DNA of 64,000 nt from Gemmatimonadota bacterium (GCA_016873995.1 VGVR01000004.1:62001-126000); one strand, 5' to 3'; counted from the first letter of the stretch, positions 8,995 to 17,903 are shown. Made by a program: numbers and translations. The notes: generated by a model from the sequence alone, not told the origin.

Positions 8995-9693
8995 TCAGGT
9001 CAGCGTGTGCAGGCCGCACTCGAGGCGGTCCTTGCCGCGCCACCGTCCCGCTCGTTCGTCCTCACCGGGAAGCGTGGGCGTGGTGAGTGGCTCGTCCCCG
9101 ATGCTGGTGTATCCGCGGTCGTGCAGCGCGTTGTATGGGACGCTGTGGTCGTGGATGAACCGCCACACGTCCTTGCGCGTCCAGGCTGCGAGCGGGTTCA
9201 CCTTGATGCGATCCCCGATCTCGACCGCCGGCATGTCCGCGCGCGACGACGCCTGGTCGCGACGGCGCCCCGTGATCCAACCAAATACGCCCTGAAGCGC
9301 CCGCTCCATCGGCTCGACCTTGGTCAAGCGATGGAACTCGTCGAGGTCCCGCTCCCAGAGCCGCTCGCCGTGCAGACGCTCGAACTCATCGCGCGTCTCG
9401 GCGGGACGGTAGATGCGCACGTCGAGCCCGTACCGTTCCGAGACCTTGTCCGCGAGCTCGAGCGTCTCGGGAAAGTGATGCAGCGTATCGATGAAGACCA
9501 CCGGCACCTCAGGAGCGATCTCGGCCACCAAGTGCAGATTCACCATCCCGGAAGGGCCGAAGGCCGTCGCGACCACGAGGTGCTGCGGGCCTACGTTGTT
9601 GACGGCCCACTCGATGATGCTCGACGGATCGGCGTCGTCGAAGTCGAAATCGAGCTCACGCGCGGCAGGCGCCTGCTTCTTGATGGCGATCAC
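8995..9693 (-). CDS. cysH: phosphoadenylyl-sulfate (PAPS) reductase
   Basis: A 232-residue cytoplasmic enzyme that reduces activated sulfate to sulfite with thioredoxin. Seen in the sequence: the PP-loop-like ATAFGPSGMVNLHL (about residues 43-56), VFIDTLHHFPET, the WITGRRRDQASSR substrate loop, VNPLAAWTRKDVWRFI and the C-terminal catalytic ECGLH. The paired cysteines that hold a 4Fe-4S cluster in APS reductases are absent (HRLTKVEPM where CCxxRKVxPL would be), so this looks like the cluster-free PAPS type. Its product feeds the siroheme sulfite reductase at the left end of the window. It lies 28 bases behind a strong intrinsic terminator and a poly-Cys leader, so it is probably controlled by cysteine supply. 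Other sulfate-activation genes are not in the window. Confidence 0.92.
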   Translation of the reverse strand: MIAIKKQAPAARELDFDFDDADPSSIIEWAVNNVGPQHLVVATAFGPSGMVNLHLVAEIAPEVPVVFIDTLHHFPETLELADKVSERYGLDVRIYRPAETRDEFERLHGERLWERDLDEFHRLTKVEPMERALQGVFGWITGRRRDQASSRADMPAVEIGDRIKVNPLAAWTRKDVWRFIHDHSVPYNALHDRGYTSIGDEPLTTPTLPGEDERAGRWRGKDRLECGLHTLT

Positions 9694-9721
9694 GTGCTCT
9701 CCGATGTGTACCTGAACGAAA

Positions 9722-9753
9722 AAACGGCCCCGGGGATCTCCCCGGGGCCGTTT
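9722..9753 (-). terminator. leader terminator (attenuator) upstream of cysH
   Basis: A perfect 15-base-pair inverted repeat (9722-9736 with 9739-9753, arms AAACGGCCCCGGGGA and its complement), followed on the minus strand by TTTTTTCG. It is a strong Rho-independent terminator, yet lies upstream of the cysH start at 9693 and downstream of the leader stop at 9781, so it must be bypassed for cysH to be expressed. The minus-strand GCCCCCGGGGAC at 9805-9816, just after the Cys codons, contains CCCCGGGG that can pair with the same octamer in the terminator arm. Confidence 0.85.
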
Positions 9754-9780
9754 GGGCGTCTGTCTCAGGATCGACTGGCG

Positions 9781-9876
9781 TCAACCGCTGGGCAGGGCGC
9801 TCCTGTCCCCGGGGGCTTGGCGACAACAACAACACCCGCGGGAGTTGGAGAGGAGCATCGAGCCGAGCGTGTTCAT
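9781..9876 (-). CDS. poly-cysteine leader peptide of cysH (31 aa)
   Basis: From the ATG at 9876 the minus strand reads MNTLGSMLLSNSRGCCCCRQ and eleven more residues, stopping at TGA 9781-9783. Residues 15-18 are four TGT cysteine codons in a row, followed by CGC Arg, the same CCCCR signature as the cysG leader. An internal ATG (M7) is an alternative start. GAGG lies about 12 bases before the first ATG, a loose ribosome-binding site. The peptide ends about 28 bases before the perfect terminator hairpin at 9722-9753, and cysH follows. The arrangement implies that ribosome stalling on scarce Cys-tRNA relieves termination; translation and mechanism are inferred. Confidence 0.85.
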   Translation of the reverse strand: MNTLGSMLLSNSRGCCCCRQAPGDRSALPSG

Positions 9877-9900
9877 GGTCGTGTGTAACCTCAAGGGCAA

Positions 9901-9929
9901 ACCTGTGTTCCGGCTCCAGGCATTGTCAA
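9901..9929 (-). promoter_or_regulatory. putative promoter of the cysH leader transcript
   Basis: The minus strand carries a perfect -35 hexamer TTGACA (9929-9924). At 17 bases spacing the -10 position reads ACAGGT (9906-9901), a poor match. The position, about 25-50 bases ahead of the leader ATG, is right for a promoter, but the weak -10 leaves the call tentative. Confidence 0.4.
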
Positions 9930-10035
9930 TGACGGGGCCGGAGGGGGCCCACCGCTGGCCCCCGGAGTGGGCGCCGTCACATATTCTAGCCGGTCAACGC
10001 AACGGCGGGCGGCAGGGCCCCGAGGAGAAATCGAC

Positions 10036-10524
10036 ATGAAGGGATCGCGTTGGATGTGCGGAGCGGCAGCAGCCGGAGTCCTGGGACTTATCTCGGCCGG
10101 GCCCGCCGGAGCCCACCACGCCTTCGGCGCCGAATTCGACGCCGATTCGCCGATGCAGATCGAAGGCGACGTGGTCCGACTCGAGTGGGTGAACCCGCAC
10201 TCGTGGATCCACCTCGCGGTGCGTCGCATGGTCATCGGTGGCCAAACCGTCACCCCAGCCGACCCGACCGCCGAGGTCTGGATGGTGGAGGGCGGTACAC
10301 CCAACGTGCTCGTGCGCCGCGGGCTCCGTCGCGAGTGCCTCCCCATCGGCTCGCGCCTCGTCGTCGACGGCTACCGCGCCAAGGATCAAACGCTCAAGCG
10401 TGCGAACGGTCGCGACGTGACGTTCCCGGACGGGCGTAAGTTCTTCATGGGCTCCTCCGGTACCGGGGCACCGCAAGATGGGCGCGACAATGCGGCGGCA
10501 AACAGCGGCGAAGTGAGGTGCTGA
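10036..10524 (+). CDS. DUF6152-family exported protein
   Basis: A 162-residue secreted protein with a signal peptide (about residues 1-26, ending PAGA) followed by HHAFGAEFDADSPMQ and GDVVRLEWVNPHSWIHL, the signature of the DUF6152 family (a small beta-barrel-like domain of unknown function common in Proteobacteria, Acidobacteria and Gemmatimonadota). A conserved GGTPNVLVRRG and PIGSRLVVDGYRAKD follow. The ATG at 10036 is preceded by GAGGAGAAA at good spacing. It begins a run of three same-strand genes for exported proteins (this one, a cytochrome c', a cupin). No function is known; the histidines just after the cleavage site might bind metal, which is speculation. Confidence 0.85.
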   Translation: MKGSRWMCGAAAAGVLGLISAGPAGAHHAFGAEFDADSPMQIEGDVVRLEWVNPHSWIHLAVRRMVIGGQTVTPADPTAEVWMVEGGTPNVLVRRGLRRECLPIGSRLVVDGYRAKDQTLKRANGRDVTFPDGRKFFMGSSGTGAPQDGRDNAAANSGEVRC

Positions 10525-10558
10525 CCGAAGGCCGGTTTCGGAAGTCCGCGGGCTGAGC

Positions 10559-11011
10559 ATGCGCGCTCGGGCACTCTTGGCCCTGTCCATGGCCGTGCTG
10601 GGATGCGCGTCTGCATCGGCTCCGACGCCGACCACGACGCCCACCGCCAAGACACCGGCGCGGCACGTCGGCACCATGAGCGAGCTCATGGCAGACTTCA
10701 TCTATCCTGCCTCCGACGCGGTCTTCTACATCAGCTCGCGCACGCCGGCCACCAGCGAGGAGTGGATGGCCCTGCAGGCCCAAACGCTCATGCTGGCGGA
10801 ATCGGCGAATCTCCTGATGATGCCTGGCCGTGCCCTCGACCAGGACCGCTGGATGAGCGACGCGAAGTTGCTGCTCGAAGCCGGCGAGGCGGCCTATCGC
10901 GCCGCCAAGGACCGTGACGTCGCTGCGCTCGAGGCGTTGAGCGACCAGATGTACGAATCGTGCGTCACCTGCCACCGCAACTACCGGCCGGACTACGGCC
11001 GCCCTCGCTGA
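10559..11011 (+). CDS. cytochrome c'-like lipoprotein
   Basis: A 150-residue protein with a lipoprotein signal (lipobox AVLGC, Cys about residue 16) and a four-helix-bundle-like, Met- and Ala-rich body. Near the C-terminus is a single haem-binding CVTCH followed by RNYRPDYG, the position expected in class II cytochromes c. So it is probably a membrane-anchored periplasmic electron carrier or gas-binding cytochrome. It lies 34 bases after the DUF6152 gene and 13 bases before the cupin gene, probably one operon. Confidence 0.8.
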   Translation: MRARALLALSMAVLGCASASAPTPTTTPTAKTPARHVGTMSELMADFIYPASDAVFYISSRTPATSEEWMALQAQTLMLAESANLLMMPGRALDQDRWMSDAKLLLEAGEAAYRAAKDRDVAALEALSDQMYESCVTCHRNYRPDYGRPR

Positions 11012-11024
11012 CCAAGGAGCACCC

Positions 11025-11573
11025 ATGTCGAACGTACCCAAGAAGCTCTGGCTACTCGGCGGCCTTTCGGGCGCACTGATCGCCTCGCAGGTCGTCCTCG
11101 TCGCCGCGACCAGCGCACCCGCCGAGCAGGCGCAGGAGCCGACTTGCCCCGGTGAGACCATGGGCGTGCAGGCCACCGGCGTCTACGTGAACCGCCCTGT
11201 GCCGGAATTCGTCGTCAACGGCGAGCCGTGGGGTGGGGCGTACTGGGAGGGCGGCATGCGCTCGTACTGGCACTGCCACACAGCAGGTCAGCTGCTGCAC
11301 GTGTGGGAGGGCGAGGGCCGCACGCAGAAGCGCGGCGAGCGCATGCGCACGCTCCACAAGGGCGACAGCGATTGGGCCGGGCCCGGCGAGGAGCACTGGC
11401 ACGGCGCCGCCGCGCACACACACGCGCAATTCCTGCAAGGCTCACCGACGCCCTCTCAGACGCTCTGGATGGAGGAGGTCAGCGAGACCGACTACATGGG
11501 GAACGGCATCGGCATGGAGACGCGCGCCGAGTTCCTCAGGACGGGGGTGAGGGAGCAGCCGCGCGGCCGCTGA
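11025..11573 (+). CDS. exported cupin-domain protein
   Basis: A 182-residue protein with an N-terminal signal/anchor (about residues 7-32) and a single cupin core: the first motif SYWHCHTAGQLLHVWEGEG (about 81-99) and the second in PGEEHWHGAAAHTHA, with His residues placed to bind a metal. Such small exported cupins are seen next to DUF6152 and cytochrome genes; their substrates are unknown. A ribosome-binding site AAGGAGC precedes the ATG at 11025. Confidence 0.78.
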   Translation: MSNVPKKLWLLGGLSGALIASQVVLVAATSAPAEQAQEPTCPGETMGVQATGVYVNRPVPEFVVNGEPWGGAYWEGGMRSYWHCHTAGQLLHVWEGEGRTQKRGERMRTLHKGDSDWAGPGEEHWHGAAAHTHAQFLQGSPTPSQTLWMEEVSETDYMGNGIGMETRAEFLRTGVREQPRGR

Positions 11574-11636
11574 GTCCGGCGGCTCCGGGGGCGGGGTTGT
11601 TCGGCGGGACGGATAGAGAGCGCCGCCCGGCGAGCC

Positions 11637-12194
11637 TCACGCCTCGTGGGCCAGCTTGCTCCACGCCTCCGACAGGTGCGCGGATACCTCACGCATCGCG
11701 TCGAGCGCGATCTTGTCGAGACGCTGCGCGATCTGAGCGCCGATCAAGCGCCTGAGGAAGTGCACCGGATGGTCGAGATCCCAGTCGAGGAACGGCTGCG
11801 GACCCTTGTCCAGATTCTGGAGCGTGCGGATGACCAAGTAGGAGTCGTCCAACAGACCCGCGAGGCCCTGCGTCATCTCGGGGATGAGATCGACGGGCCG
11901 CAGGAAGTAGCGCTCGGCCTGATCGAGCAGCGGTCCGGCCACACCCTCGAGCCCGCGACTCAAGGCCTCCTGCCGGGCGCGCGCCAGGAAGATCGGGATC
12001 GAGTCGATGATTTCGGTCGCCACCTCCGCCGCCTCGACCACCTCCGCCGCGGTCGCTTAAGGCAGGGCCTTGGCGATGTGCTTTTCGAGCCCGAGCCGCC
12101 CATCGCGCGCCTTGGCGCTCTCGATGATCGCGACGATGTCCGCGAGCGTGCCGGCGAACACGATCTCCTGAACGGGTTCCTGCTCGGGCTCCAT
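11637..12194 (-). pseudogene. DUF1232 (YkvA-like) protein split by an in-frame TAA
   Basis: Reading the minus strand from an ATG at 12194 gives 45 residues (MEPEQEPVQEIVFAGTLADI and on), then TAA at 12057-12059, after which the same frame continues open for about 140 residues to 11637. The second part contains YFLRPVDLIPEMTQGLAGLLDD, matching the DUF1232/YkvA motif (a membrane-associated or amphipathic segment with conserved Asp-Leu-Ile-Pro). A GTG at 12041 could start the second part alone with a GGAGG behind it, so the cell may make a shorter protein. Because both parts share one frame and no signal separates them, a single disrupting stop is the simplest reading. Function unknown. Confidence 0.6.
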
Positions 12195-12286
12195 GGCGGA
12201 TCACGGACGGGGGGGACGCCGACCCACGGTTGGCGGCATCAACGTCGCCCACGGCGGAGCGGTTGGCCACCCCCGCCGGTCTGGCG

Positions 12287-14536
12287 CTACCCGAGCCGCA
12301 TGCGCTCGAGCCGGAGGCTGTTCCCCACCACCGTCACGGAGCTCAGCGCCATGGCGAGCGCGGCGAGCACGGGGTGGAGCGCACGTAGCATCATGGGCAG
12401 CGCGGTGAAGGAATAGAGCGCGCCCGCCGCGATGGGGATGAGCGCGACGTTGTAGAAGAACGCCCAGAAGAGATTCTGCTCGATAGTGCGCATGGTGGCG
12501 CGGCTGAGCGCGAGCGCTTCGGGCACGCCCCGCAGATCGCCGCTCATCAACGTGACGTCGGCGGTCTCCATGGCCACGTCGGTGCCGGTGCCGAGCGCGA
12601 TGCCCACGTCGGCCTGCGCGAGCGCCGGCGCATCGTTGATGCCGTCGCCGACCATGGCGACACGCACGGTGCCGCCTCGCTGCAGCTCGCGCACGACGTC
12701 GGCCTTCTCGCCCGGCAGCACCTGCGCGCGCACGGACCCGATGCCGACTTCGGCCGCAATCCTGCGGGCGACGCGTTCGCTGTCGCCGGTGAGCATGACC
12801 ACCTCGAGCCCGGCCTCCTCGAGCGCGCGGACGGCCGTGGCCGAGCCCTCCTTCACCGAGTCTGCCACGCCGATGAAGCCGAGGACGCGCCCGCCGGCCG
12901 CAACCCAGAGCGGGGTCTCGCCCGCCTCCTCCAGGCGGACTGCCTCGTTCGCCATCGCGTCCGTGCCGACGCCCCAGTCGGCGAGCAAGCGCTGCGTCCC
13001 CACCAAGAGCGGCGTCCCATCTGCGACCGCAGCGATCCCCTTCCCCGGCACAGCCTCGAAGTGGGACGTGGCCGCGAGCGCGAGCCCACGCTCCTCGGCG
13101 GCGCGCACGACCGCCTGGCCGAGTGGATGCTCGCTGTTTCTTTCGGCCGACGCTGCCAGCCGGAGAAGTTCGGCCTCGTCACCTCCCGCCGTCACGACGA
13201 GACGCACGGCCGGCTCACCGCGCGTGATGGTGCCGGTCTTGTCGAGGACCACGACCTGAACGCTCCGGGCATGCTCGAGCGCCTCGGACGAGCGGAACAG
13301 GACGCCCAGGCGGGCACCACGACCCGTGCCGACCATGACCGCGGTGGGGGTGGCCAAGCCGAGCGCGCACGGGCAGGCGATCACCAGGACCGCCACCAAT
13401 CGGATGAGCGCTTGCGTAAAGCCTGCGTCCACCCAGAGCCACCACACAGACATCGTGGCCAGCGCCACGACGATCACCACCGGCACGAACACGGACGAGA
13501 CTCGATCGGCGAGCCGCTGGATGGGCGCCTTGCTCCCCTGCGCCTCCCGCACGAGCTGCACGACTCGTGCGAGGGCTGTATCCGCACCCACGCGCGTGGC
13601 CTGGAAGCGGAGCGCGCCGGTGCGGTTCAACGTCGCCCCCACCACCTCGCCGCCCACGTCCTTCTCCACGGGCATGCTCTCCCCGGTCAGCATGCTCTCG
13701 TCGACGGCCGACCTGCCCTCGAGCACGACGCCATCCACCGGGATGCGCTCGCCCGGACGGACGACGACCTCGTCGCCGACCCGTACGTCCGCAACGGGGA
13801 TCTCGGCCTCGACACCAGCGCGCAGCACACGAGCGGTCTCCGGTCGGAGCGCCATGAGCTCGCGGATCGCCTGGCCGGCCTCGCCCTTGGCCTTCACCTC
13901 GAGCAGCTTGCCGAGCTTGATGAGCGTGATGATGAGCGCCGCTGTCTCGAAGTACACGTGCTCGCCCCACGCGTTGGAGCCGAGCGCGACCGCCGTCGTG
14001 ACTGCGATCGAATACACGTAAGCGACCGACGATCCCAGCGCGACCAGCACGTCCATGTTGGCCGAGCGGTTGCGGAGCGATTTCGACCCTCCCACGTAGA
14101 AGTCGGCGCCGACGTACAGCTGAACGGGCGTCGCGAGCGCGAGCATGAGCCAGTTCATCCACGCTCCGTGCGCCCACATGCCGAGCAGCATGAAGTCGCG
14201 CGCCATGCTCAGCACGAAGAGCGGCGCCGTGAACGCGACGCCGATCCAGAACTTCCGCGACTGGCTCCGAATTCCCTGGGCGCTTGCTCGCGCCTCCGCG
14301 TCCTCGAGCTCACCCTCCGGGGCGAGCACGACGCCGTAGCCCGCGCGCTCCACAGCAGCGGCGAGCTGAGCCATCGACACCCGCGCCGGATCGAAGCGCA
14401 CGGTCGCGCGCTCGGATGCGAAATTCACCGCCGCTTCGACGACGCCCTCGGTCTTCTTCAGCGACCGCTCGACCGTGAGCGCGCAGTTCGCGCACGTCAT
14501 CCCCGTGATGGGGAGCGTCGCCTCGCCGCCCGACAC
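12287..14536 (-). CDS. copA: copper-exporting P1B-type ATPase
   Basis: A 749-residue heavy-metal ATPase that pumps cuprous ions out of the cytoplasm. One N-terminal metal-binding domain with GMTCANC (about residues 13-19) is followed by the transmembrane region, the actuator motif TGES, the membrane metal site CPC in VIACPCALG (about residue 388), the phosphorylated Asp in DKTGT (about 433), the HP motif in SEHPLGQ and the hinge [10 protein letters not shown] near 640. The CPC plus a CopA-like last helix pair with [12 protein letters not shown] indicates monovalent copper or silver. It is the third gene of csoR-copZ-copA, 13 bases behind copZ, so it is expected to be induced by copper through CsoR. 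Confidence 0.95.
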   Translation of the reverse strand: MSGGEATLPITGMTCANCALTVERSLKKTEGVVEAAVNFASERATVRFDPARVSMAQLAAAVERAGYGVVLAPEGELEDAEARASAQGIRSQSRKFWIGVAFTAPLFVLSMARDFMLLGMWAHGAWMNWLMLALATPVQLYVGADFYVGGSKSLRNRSANMDVLVALGSSVAYVYSIAVTTAVALGSNAWGEHVYFETAALIITLIKLGKLLEVKAKGEAGQAIRELMALRPETARVLRAGVEAEIPVADVRVGDEVVVRPGERIPVDGVVLEGRSAVDESMLTGESMPVEKDVGGEVVGATLNRTGALRFQATRVGADTALARVVQLVREAQGSKAPIQRLADRVSSVFVPVVIVVALATMSVWWLWVDAGFTQALIRLVAVLVIACPCALGLATPTAVMVGTGRGARLGVLFRSSEALEHARSVQVVVLDKTGTITRGEPAVRLVVTAGGDEAELLRLAASAERNSEHPLGQAVVRAAEERGLALAATSHFEAVPGKGIAAVADGTPLLVGTQRLLADWGVGTDAMANEAVRLEEAGETPLWVAAGGRVLGFIGVADSVKEGSATAVRALEEAGLEVVMLTGDSERVARRIAAEVGIGSVRAQVLPGEKADVVRELQRGGTVRVAMVGDGINDAPALAQADVGIALGTGTDVAMETADVTLMSGDLRGVPEALALSRATMRTIEQNLFWAFFYNVALIPIAAGALYSFTALPMMLRALHPVLAALAMALSSVTVVGNSLRLERMRLG

Positions 14537-14549
14537 GGCGGCGCCAGCG

Positions 14550-14759
14550 TCAGTCGAGGGGCGCGTAGTTGATCTCCTTCAGGAGGCCCTCGATCGCGTT
14601 CCAGCTCGTGGAGGCCGGGTCCCAGGCAACGGTCACGTGTTTGGTCTTTGGGTCCGCGTTCACCGAAGCGACTCCCTCGAGCGCGCTCACCTCGCGCTGG
14701 ATGGTCGCCACGCAGTGGCCGCAGCTGATGTTCTGCACCTTCACCGTCTTGGTCGTCAT
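14550..14759 (-). CDS. copZ: copper chaperone (HMA domain) CopZ-like
   Basis: A 69-residue single heavy-metal-associated domain: [17 protein letters not shown] with the two-cysteine loop SCGHC (residues 12-16) and the betaalphabetabetaalphabeta pattern of copper chaperones. It is expected to hand cuprous ion to the ATPase encoded directly downstream. It lies between csoR and copA. Confidence 0.9.
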   Translation of the reverse strand: MTTKTVKVQNISCGHCVATIQREVSALEGVASVNADPKTKHVTVAWDPASTSWNAIEGLLKEINYAPLD

Positions 14760-14809
14760 GCAGTCGATCTCCGTCTCGTCGTCGGGTCTTCGTCAGTCGT
14801 CGTCGCAGG

Positions 14810-15088
14810 TCAGGACCTACCCGTGGCCTCGAAGACATCCAGCAGCTCTCCGAGCACGCGCTCGCGCGCACTCGTGTCCGGCCCGCGCATCGCGTCGGTC
14901 ACGCAGGCATGCAGGTGGTGGTCGAGCAGCATGCCGCTCACCTTCTTGAGCGCCCGCTGGATGCCCGTGATCTGGTTCACGATGTCGATGCAGTACTCGC
15001 CGTCCTCCACCATGCGCTGCACGCCGCGGACGTGGCCCTCCACGCTCTTGAGTCGGCGCTGCACGTCGGCGCTCTTCTTGGCATCCAC
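14810..15088 (-). CDS. csoR: CsoR-family copper-sensing repressor
   Basis: A 92-residue all-helical metal-sensing repressor (CsoR/RcnR family). The copper ligands are in place: Cys in DGEYCIDIV (about 33), His in LDHHLHACV and Cys four residues later, the X-Cys-His-Cys fingerprint of copper CsoR, with the conserved RLKSVEGHVRGVQRM N-terminal helix. Without copper it should block the promoter of this operon; a matching inverted repeat lies 40-60 bases upstream (15132-15149). First gene of csoR-copZ-copA. Confidence 0.93.
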   Translation of the reverse strand: MDAKKSADVQRRLKSVEGHVRGVQRMVEDGEYCIDIVNQITGIQRALKKVSGMLLDHHLHACVTDAMRGPDTSARERVLGELLDVFEATGRS

Positions 15089-15128
15089 TCGGCGGGCTCC
15101 TTCCGGAATCTCGGTCCGGGTCTTGCCT

Positions 15129-15152
15129 TATCCACCCCCCCTGGGGTGGGGC
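15129..15152. promoter_or_regulatory. putative CsoR operator
   Basis: An inverted repeat CCACCCC (15132-15138), spacer CCCT, GGGGTGG (15143-15149), upstream of csoR. GC-tract inverted repeats flanked by TA (here TTAT at the left) are the typical CsoR operator. It lies in the divergent space between csoR and pdxH. Confidence 0.7.
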
Positions 15153-15270
15153 CACCAGAAGGATCGCCGCGAGCGGCCCGCTCGTCAACGGGGCGCCCTT
15201 GTGACCCACCCGCGCACTGTCGACCTTGCGTCCGACGCCCGTCTCCCCAGCCCTCCCGCGCCCGGCCACC

Positions 15271-15924
15271 ATGTCGCTGAAATCGTCGCTCAAGGCCGTG
15301 GTCACGCTCGGCCAGGGGGTGGCAGTCGGCATCCCCCCCGCGGCGGAGAGCGAGGACCCCATCGAGCTCTTCGGCACCTGGTTCCAGGCGGCTCAGGACG
15401 CCGGCATCCTGCTCCCGGAGGCCGTCACCCTCGCCACCGCCTCGCCGGACGGCTTCCCCTCGGCGCGCATGGTCCTCCTCAAGCACGCCGACGCGAAGGG
15501 ATTCGTCTTCTTCACCAACTACGGGAGCCAGAAGGCGCGCGAGCTGGAGGCGAATCCGCGGGCGGCGCTCTGCTTCCACTGGGCGATACTGCAGCGCCAG
15601 GTGCGCGTCTCGGGAAGCGTCGAGCGCGTCGACCGGGATGAGAGCTCCGCCTACTTCGCCACGCGCGGACGCGGAAGCCAGGTCGGAGCTTGGGCCTCGA
15701 AGCAGAGCCAGGACCTTCCTGCCCGCGCCGAGCTCGAGGAGCGCGTTCGAGAGACGGAGGCCGAGTTCGCGGGCCGAGAGGTGTCCCTCCCCCCGTTCTG
15801 GGGCGGGTACCGACTCGCCCCGACGCGCATCGAGTTCTGGCAGGGACGCGCCGACCGACTCCATGACCGCCTCGTCTTCACGCGCGTTGGAGGCGGCTGG
15901 ACCGTCAAGCGCCTCTACCCCTGA
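15271..15924 (+). CDS. pdxH: pyridoxamine 5'-phosphate oxidase
   Basis: A 217-residue FMN-dependent oxidase that makes pyridoxal 5'-phosphate. Family motifs: SARMVLLKHADAKGFVFFTNYGSQKARELE (FMN/PLP phosphate binding), ALCFHW, QVRVSGSVERV, SQVGAWASKQSQ and the C-terminal WGGYRLAPTRIEFWQGRADRLHDR plus the last residues RLYP. Length is typical (about 215). The ATG at 15271 is chosen; a TTG at 15226 would add 15 residues without similarity. It is followed 6 bases later by the DUF2461 gene. Confidence 0.95.
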   Translation: MSLKSSLKAVVTLGQGVAVGIPPAAESEDPIELFGTWFQAAQDAGILLPEAVTLATASPDGFPSARMVLLKHADAKGFVFFTNYGSQKARELEANPRAALCFHWAILQRQVRVSGSVERVDRDESSAYFATRGRGSQVGAWASKQSQDLPARAELEERVRETEAEFAGREVSLPPFWGGYRLAPTRIEFWQGRADRLHDRLVFTRVGGGWTVKRLYP

Positions 15925-15930
15925 GCCACC

Positions 15931-16602
15931 ATGGCCGCCTACTACTCCCGCGAGACGTTCGGCTTCCTGAAGGACCTGAAACGGAACAACACGCGCGCCT
16001 GGTTCGCCGAGAACAAGTCACGCTACGAGGATCACCTGAAGGATCCCTCGCTCAGGCTGATCCAAGATCTCGCCCCTGCACTCGCGCGTATCAGTCCGCA
16101 CTTACTCGCCACGCCGCGAGCGCTCTTCCGCATACATCGCGATACACGCTTCTCGAAGGACAAGAGCCCGTACAAGACGTACCTCGGCCTGCAGTTCCGC
16201 CACCGGAGCGGCCGCGATGCGCACGCACCCGGCTACTACTTCCACATCGAGCCCGGAAGCGTCTTCGTCGGCGCCGGCATCTGGCACCCGGATGCTCCGG
16301 CCCTGCGCGAGATCCGCGAGCACATCGTCGAGGATCCTGCCGCGTGGAAACGCGCTTCACGCGCGAAGTCGTTCGCGGCAGCGTACTCGCAGCAGGGTGA
16401 TCGGCTGAGCCGCCCGCCCAAGGGTTTCGATGCCGACCACCCGCTGGTCGAGGACCTGAAGTGGAAGGACTACATCGGTGTCGCCGAGGTCGAGGACGCG
16501 TTCGCGCTGAGTCCCGACCTCGCGCCCCAGCTCGCGCGCACGTTCAGCGCCGCGACGCCCTTCATGCGCTTCCTGTGCGACGCCTTGGGGGTGCCTTTCT
16601 GA
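15931..16602 (+). CDS. DUF2461 (TIGR02453) family protein
   Basis: A 223-residue cytoplasmic protein matching DUF2461: FGFLKDLKRNNTRAWFAENKSRYED at the start, RIHRDTRFSKDKSPYKTYLG in the middle and GAGIWHPDAPALREIREHI. Function is not established for the family. It lies 6 bases after pdxH and is probably co-transcribed; that context does not reveal a role. Confidence 0.9.
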   Translation: MAAYYSRETFGFLKDLKRNNTRAWFAENKSRYEDHLKDPSLRLIQDLAPALARISPHLLATPRALFRIHRDTRFSKDKSPYKTYLGLQFRHRSGRDAHAPGYYFHIEPGSVFVGAGIWHPDAPALREIREHIVEDPAAWKRASRAKSFAAAYSQQGDRLSRPPKGFDADHPLVEDLKWKDYIGVAEVEDAFALSPDLAPQLARTFSAATPFMRFLCDALGVPF

Positions 16603-16723
16603 CGACAACGCCCCTTGGTAAGCCCGTAGCACCGACACCGGCCGGCCCGGGCACCTTGAGGATGCACGACACTTTCCCCACCGTATCACCGTATCGGCTC
16701 ACCCCGACCCCGAGATCGCCCGC

Positions 16724-17170
16724 TTGAGTCAGGATTGCCCTGTCGACCACGACGCCGCGGAGCGCGCGGTCGAGAAGCTGCCCCACCCACTGCGGCGCGG
16801 CGTCTATTTTTCGGTGGGGGCCGTGTCCGTGGGTTTCGGCGTGATCGGCATCTTCGTGCCCCTCTGGCCGACGACCTGCTTCCTGTTGCTCGCTGGCTGG
16901 TGCTTCGCGCGCAGCTCGCGCCGCGCCGAGCGCTGGCTGCACGAGAACCGTGTCTTCGGGAAGTACCTGAAGGACTACCGAGAGCACGGCGTCATCTCGC
17001 ATCGCGTGCGCCGCACCTCGCTCGCAGTGCTGTGGTTGTTCATCGGCGCCTCTGCGTTCTTGTTCATGGGACGCCTCTGGGTGGTCGCACTGCTGCTGCT
17101 CGTGGCATCGGCTGTGACGGCACACCTGTACTCGCTGCCGACCGAGGCGCGGACCTCCGCGGGCGAGTGA
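16724..17170 (+). CDS. DUF454 (YbaN-like) inner-membrane protein
   Basis: A 148-residue membrane protein with a DUF454 signature: GVIGIFVPLWPTTCFLLLA and WCFARSSRRAERWLHENRVFGKYLKDY, plus two or more further hydrophobic helices towards the C-terminus. A TTG at 16724 is the apparent start; no better upstream codon is visible in frame. Function unknown; in other bacteria YbaN lies near nucleotide-salvage genes. Confidence 0.85.
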   Translation: MSQDCPVDHDAAERAVEKLPHPLRRGVYFSVGAVSVGFGVIGIFVPLWPTTCFLLLAGWCFARSSRRAERWLHENRVFGKYLKDYREHGVISHRVRRTSLAVLWLFIGASAFLFMGRLWVVALLLLVASAVTAHLYSLPTEARTSAGE

Positions 17171-17245
17171 AGCCCTGGCCCGCACCGCGCAGCCTACGTC
17201 ATCTGACCTAGAGCGGCCGGCGCCTCGGCCGCGTAGGTTGAGGGC

Positions 17246-17881
17246 ATGGAAGCCACGCAGTTCCATCGCTTGGTCGTGCGCGGTGCGGGCGTGCTCGTCG
17301 TGGTCGCCACCACAGGGTGCGCCACCCTGGTCCAGAGTGTCGCGGACGAGCTCGACGACGGGACTCGACCTGGAACTCGCTCGCCGTCGCGCCCTGATGA
17401 GCTCGGCCTGACGACGTCGCGTGCGGCGGCGCGGCGTGAGGAAACGGGGGCGGTGACCGGCGACTACCAAGCGGCGCCGACCATCGACTGGACCTTGTAT
17501 CGCTACGGGCCGCCGTTCTCACTTTCGCGTGGCCTCTTCGAGCCCGCGGCAAGATCGAACGGCCGACTCTGCCGCGGAGCCCCCATCGGTCTCGCACGAG
17601 ACTGGTCGTCGTGGACCACCACGAACCACATCGAGAGGGACGGGAGCAACGTGTCAGCGTCGGCGGCGAAGCCGGTCTCGGAGGACTGGCGTGGCGAGCG
17701 CGAATTGCTGGACAACTCGGTGAGGCTCGGCACGCTCTTCGAGGCCGACCACAACACGCTCACCGCGCGGTACATCGCCTCGGCAGGACGACTCAGCCAG
17801 CAGGGCCACGTCTGCAGTCCGTCCCTCTTCCTTTCGGTGTGGGTCTGGGGCGACGAAGCCGCCGTCACCAGCCACAGGTAG
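17246..17881 (+). CDS. hypothetical lipoprotein
   Basis: A 211-residue frame with a convincing lipoprotein signal (VLVVVATTGCATLVQSVADE, Cys about 25). The rest is low in hydrophobic core, rich in Arg, Ser and Thr, and is not recognised. The region around residues 35-80 is less protein-like, so a frameshift is possible. It is convergent with the hybrid kinase gene, 22 bases away. Confidence 0.5.
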   Translation: MEATQFHRLVVRGAGVLVVVATTGCATLVQSVADELDDGTRPGTRSPSRPDELGLTTSRAAARREETGAVTGDYQAAPTIDWTLYRYGPPFSLSRGLFEPAARSNGRLCRGAPIGLARDWSSWTTTNHIERDGSNVSASAAKPVSEDWRGERELLDNSVRLGTLFEADHNTLTARYIASAGRLSQQGHVCSPSLFLSVWVWGDEAAVTSHR

Positions 17882-17903
17882 CCCGAGGGCAGCTCGGGCG
17901 GGA

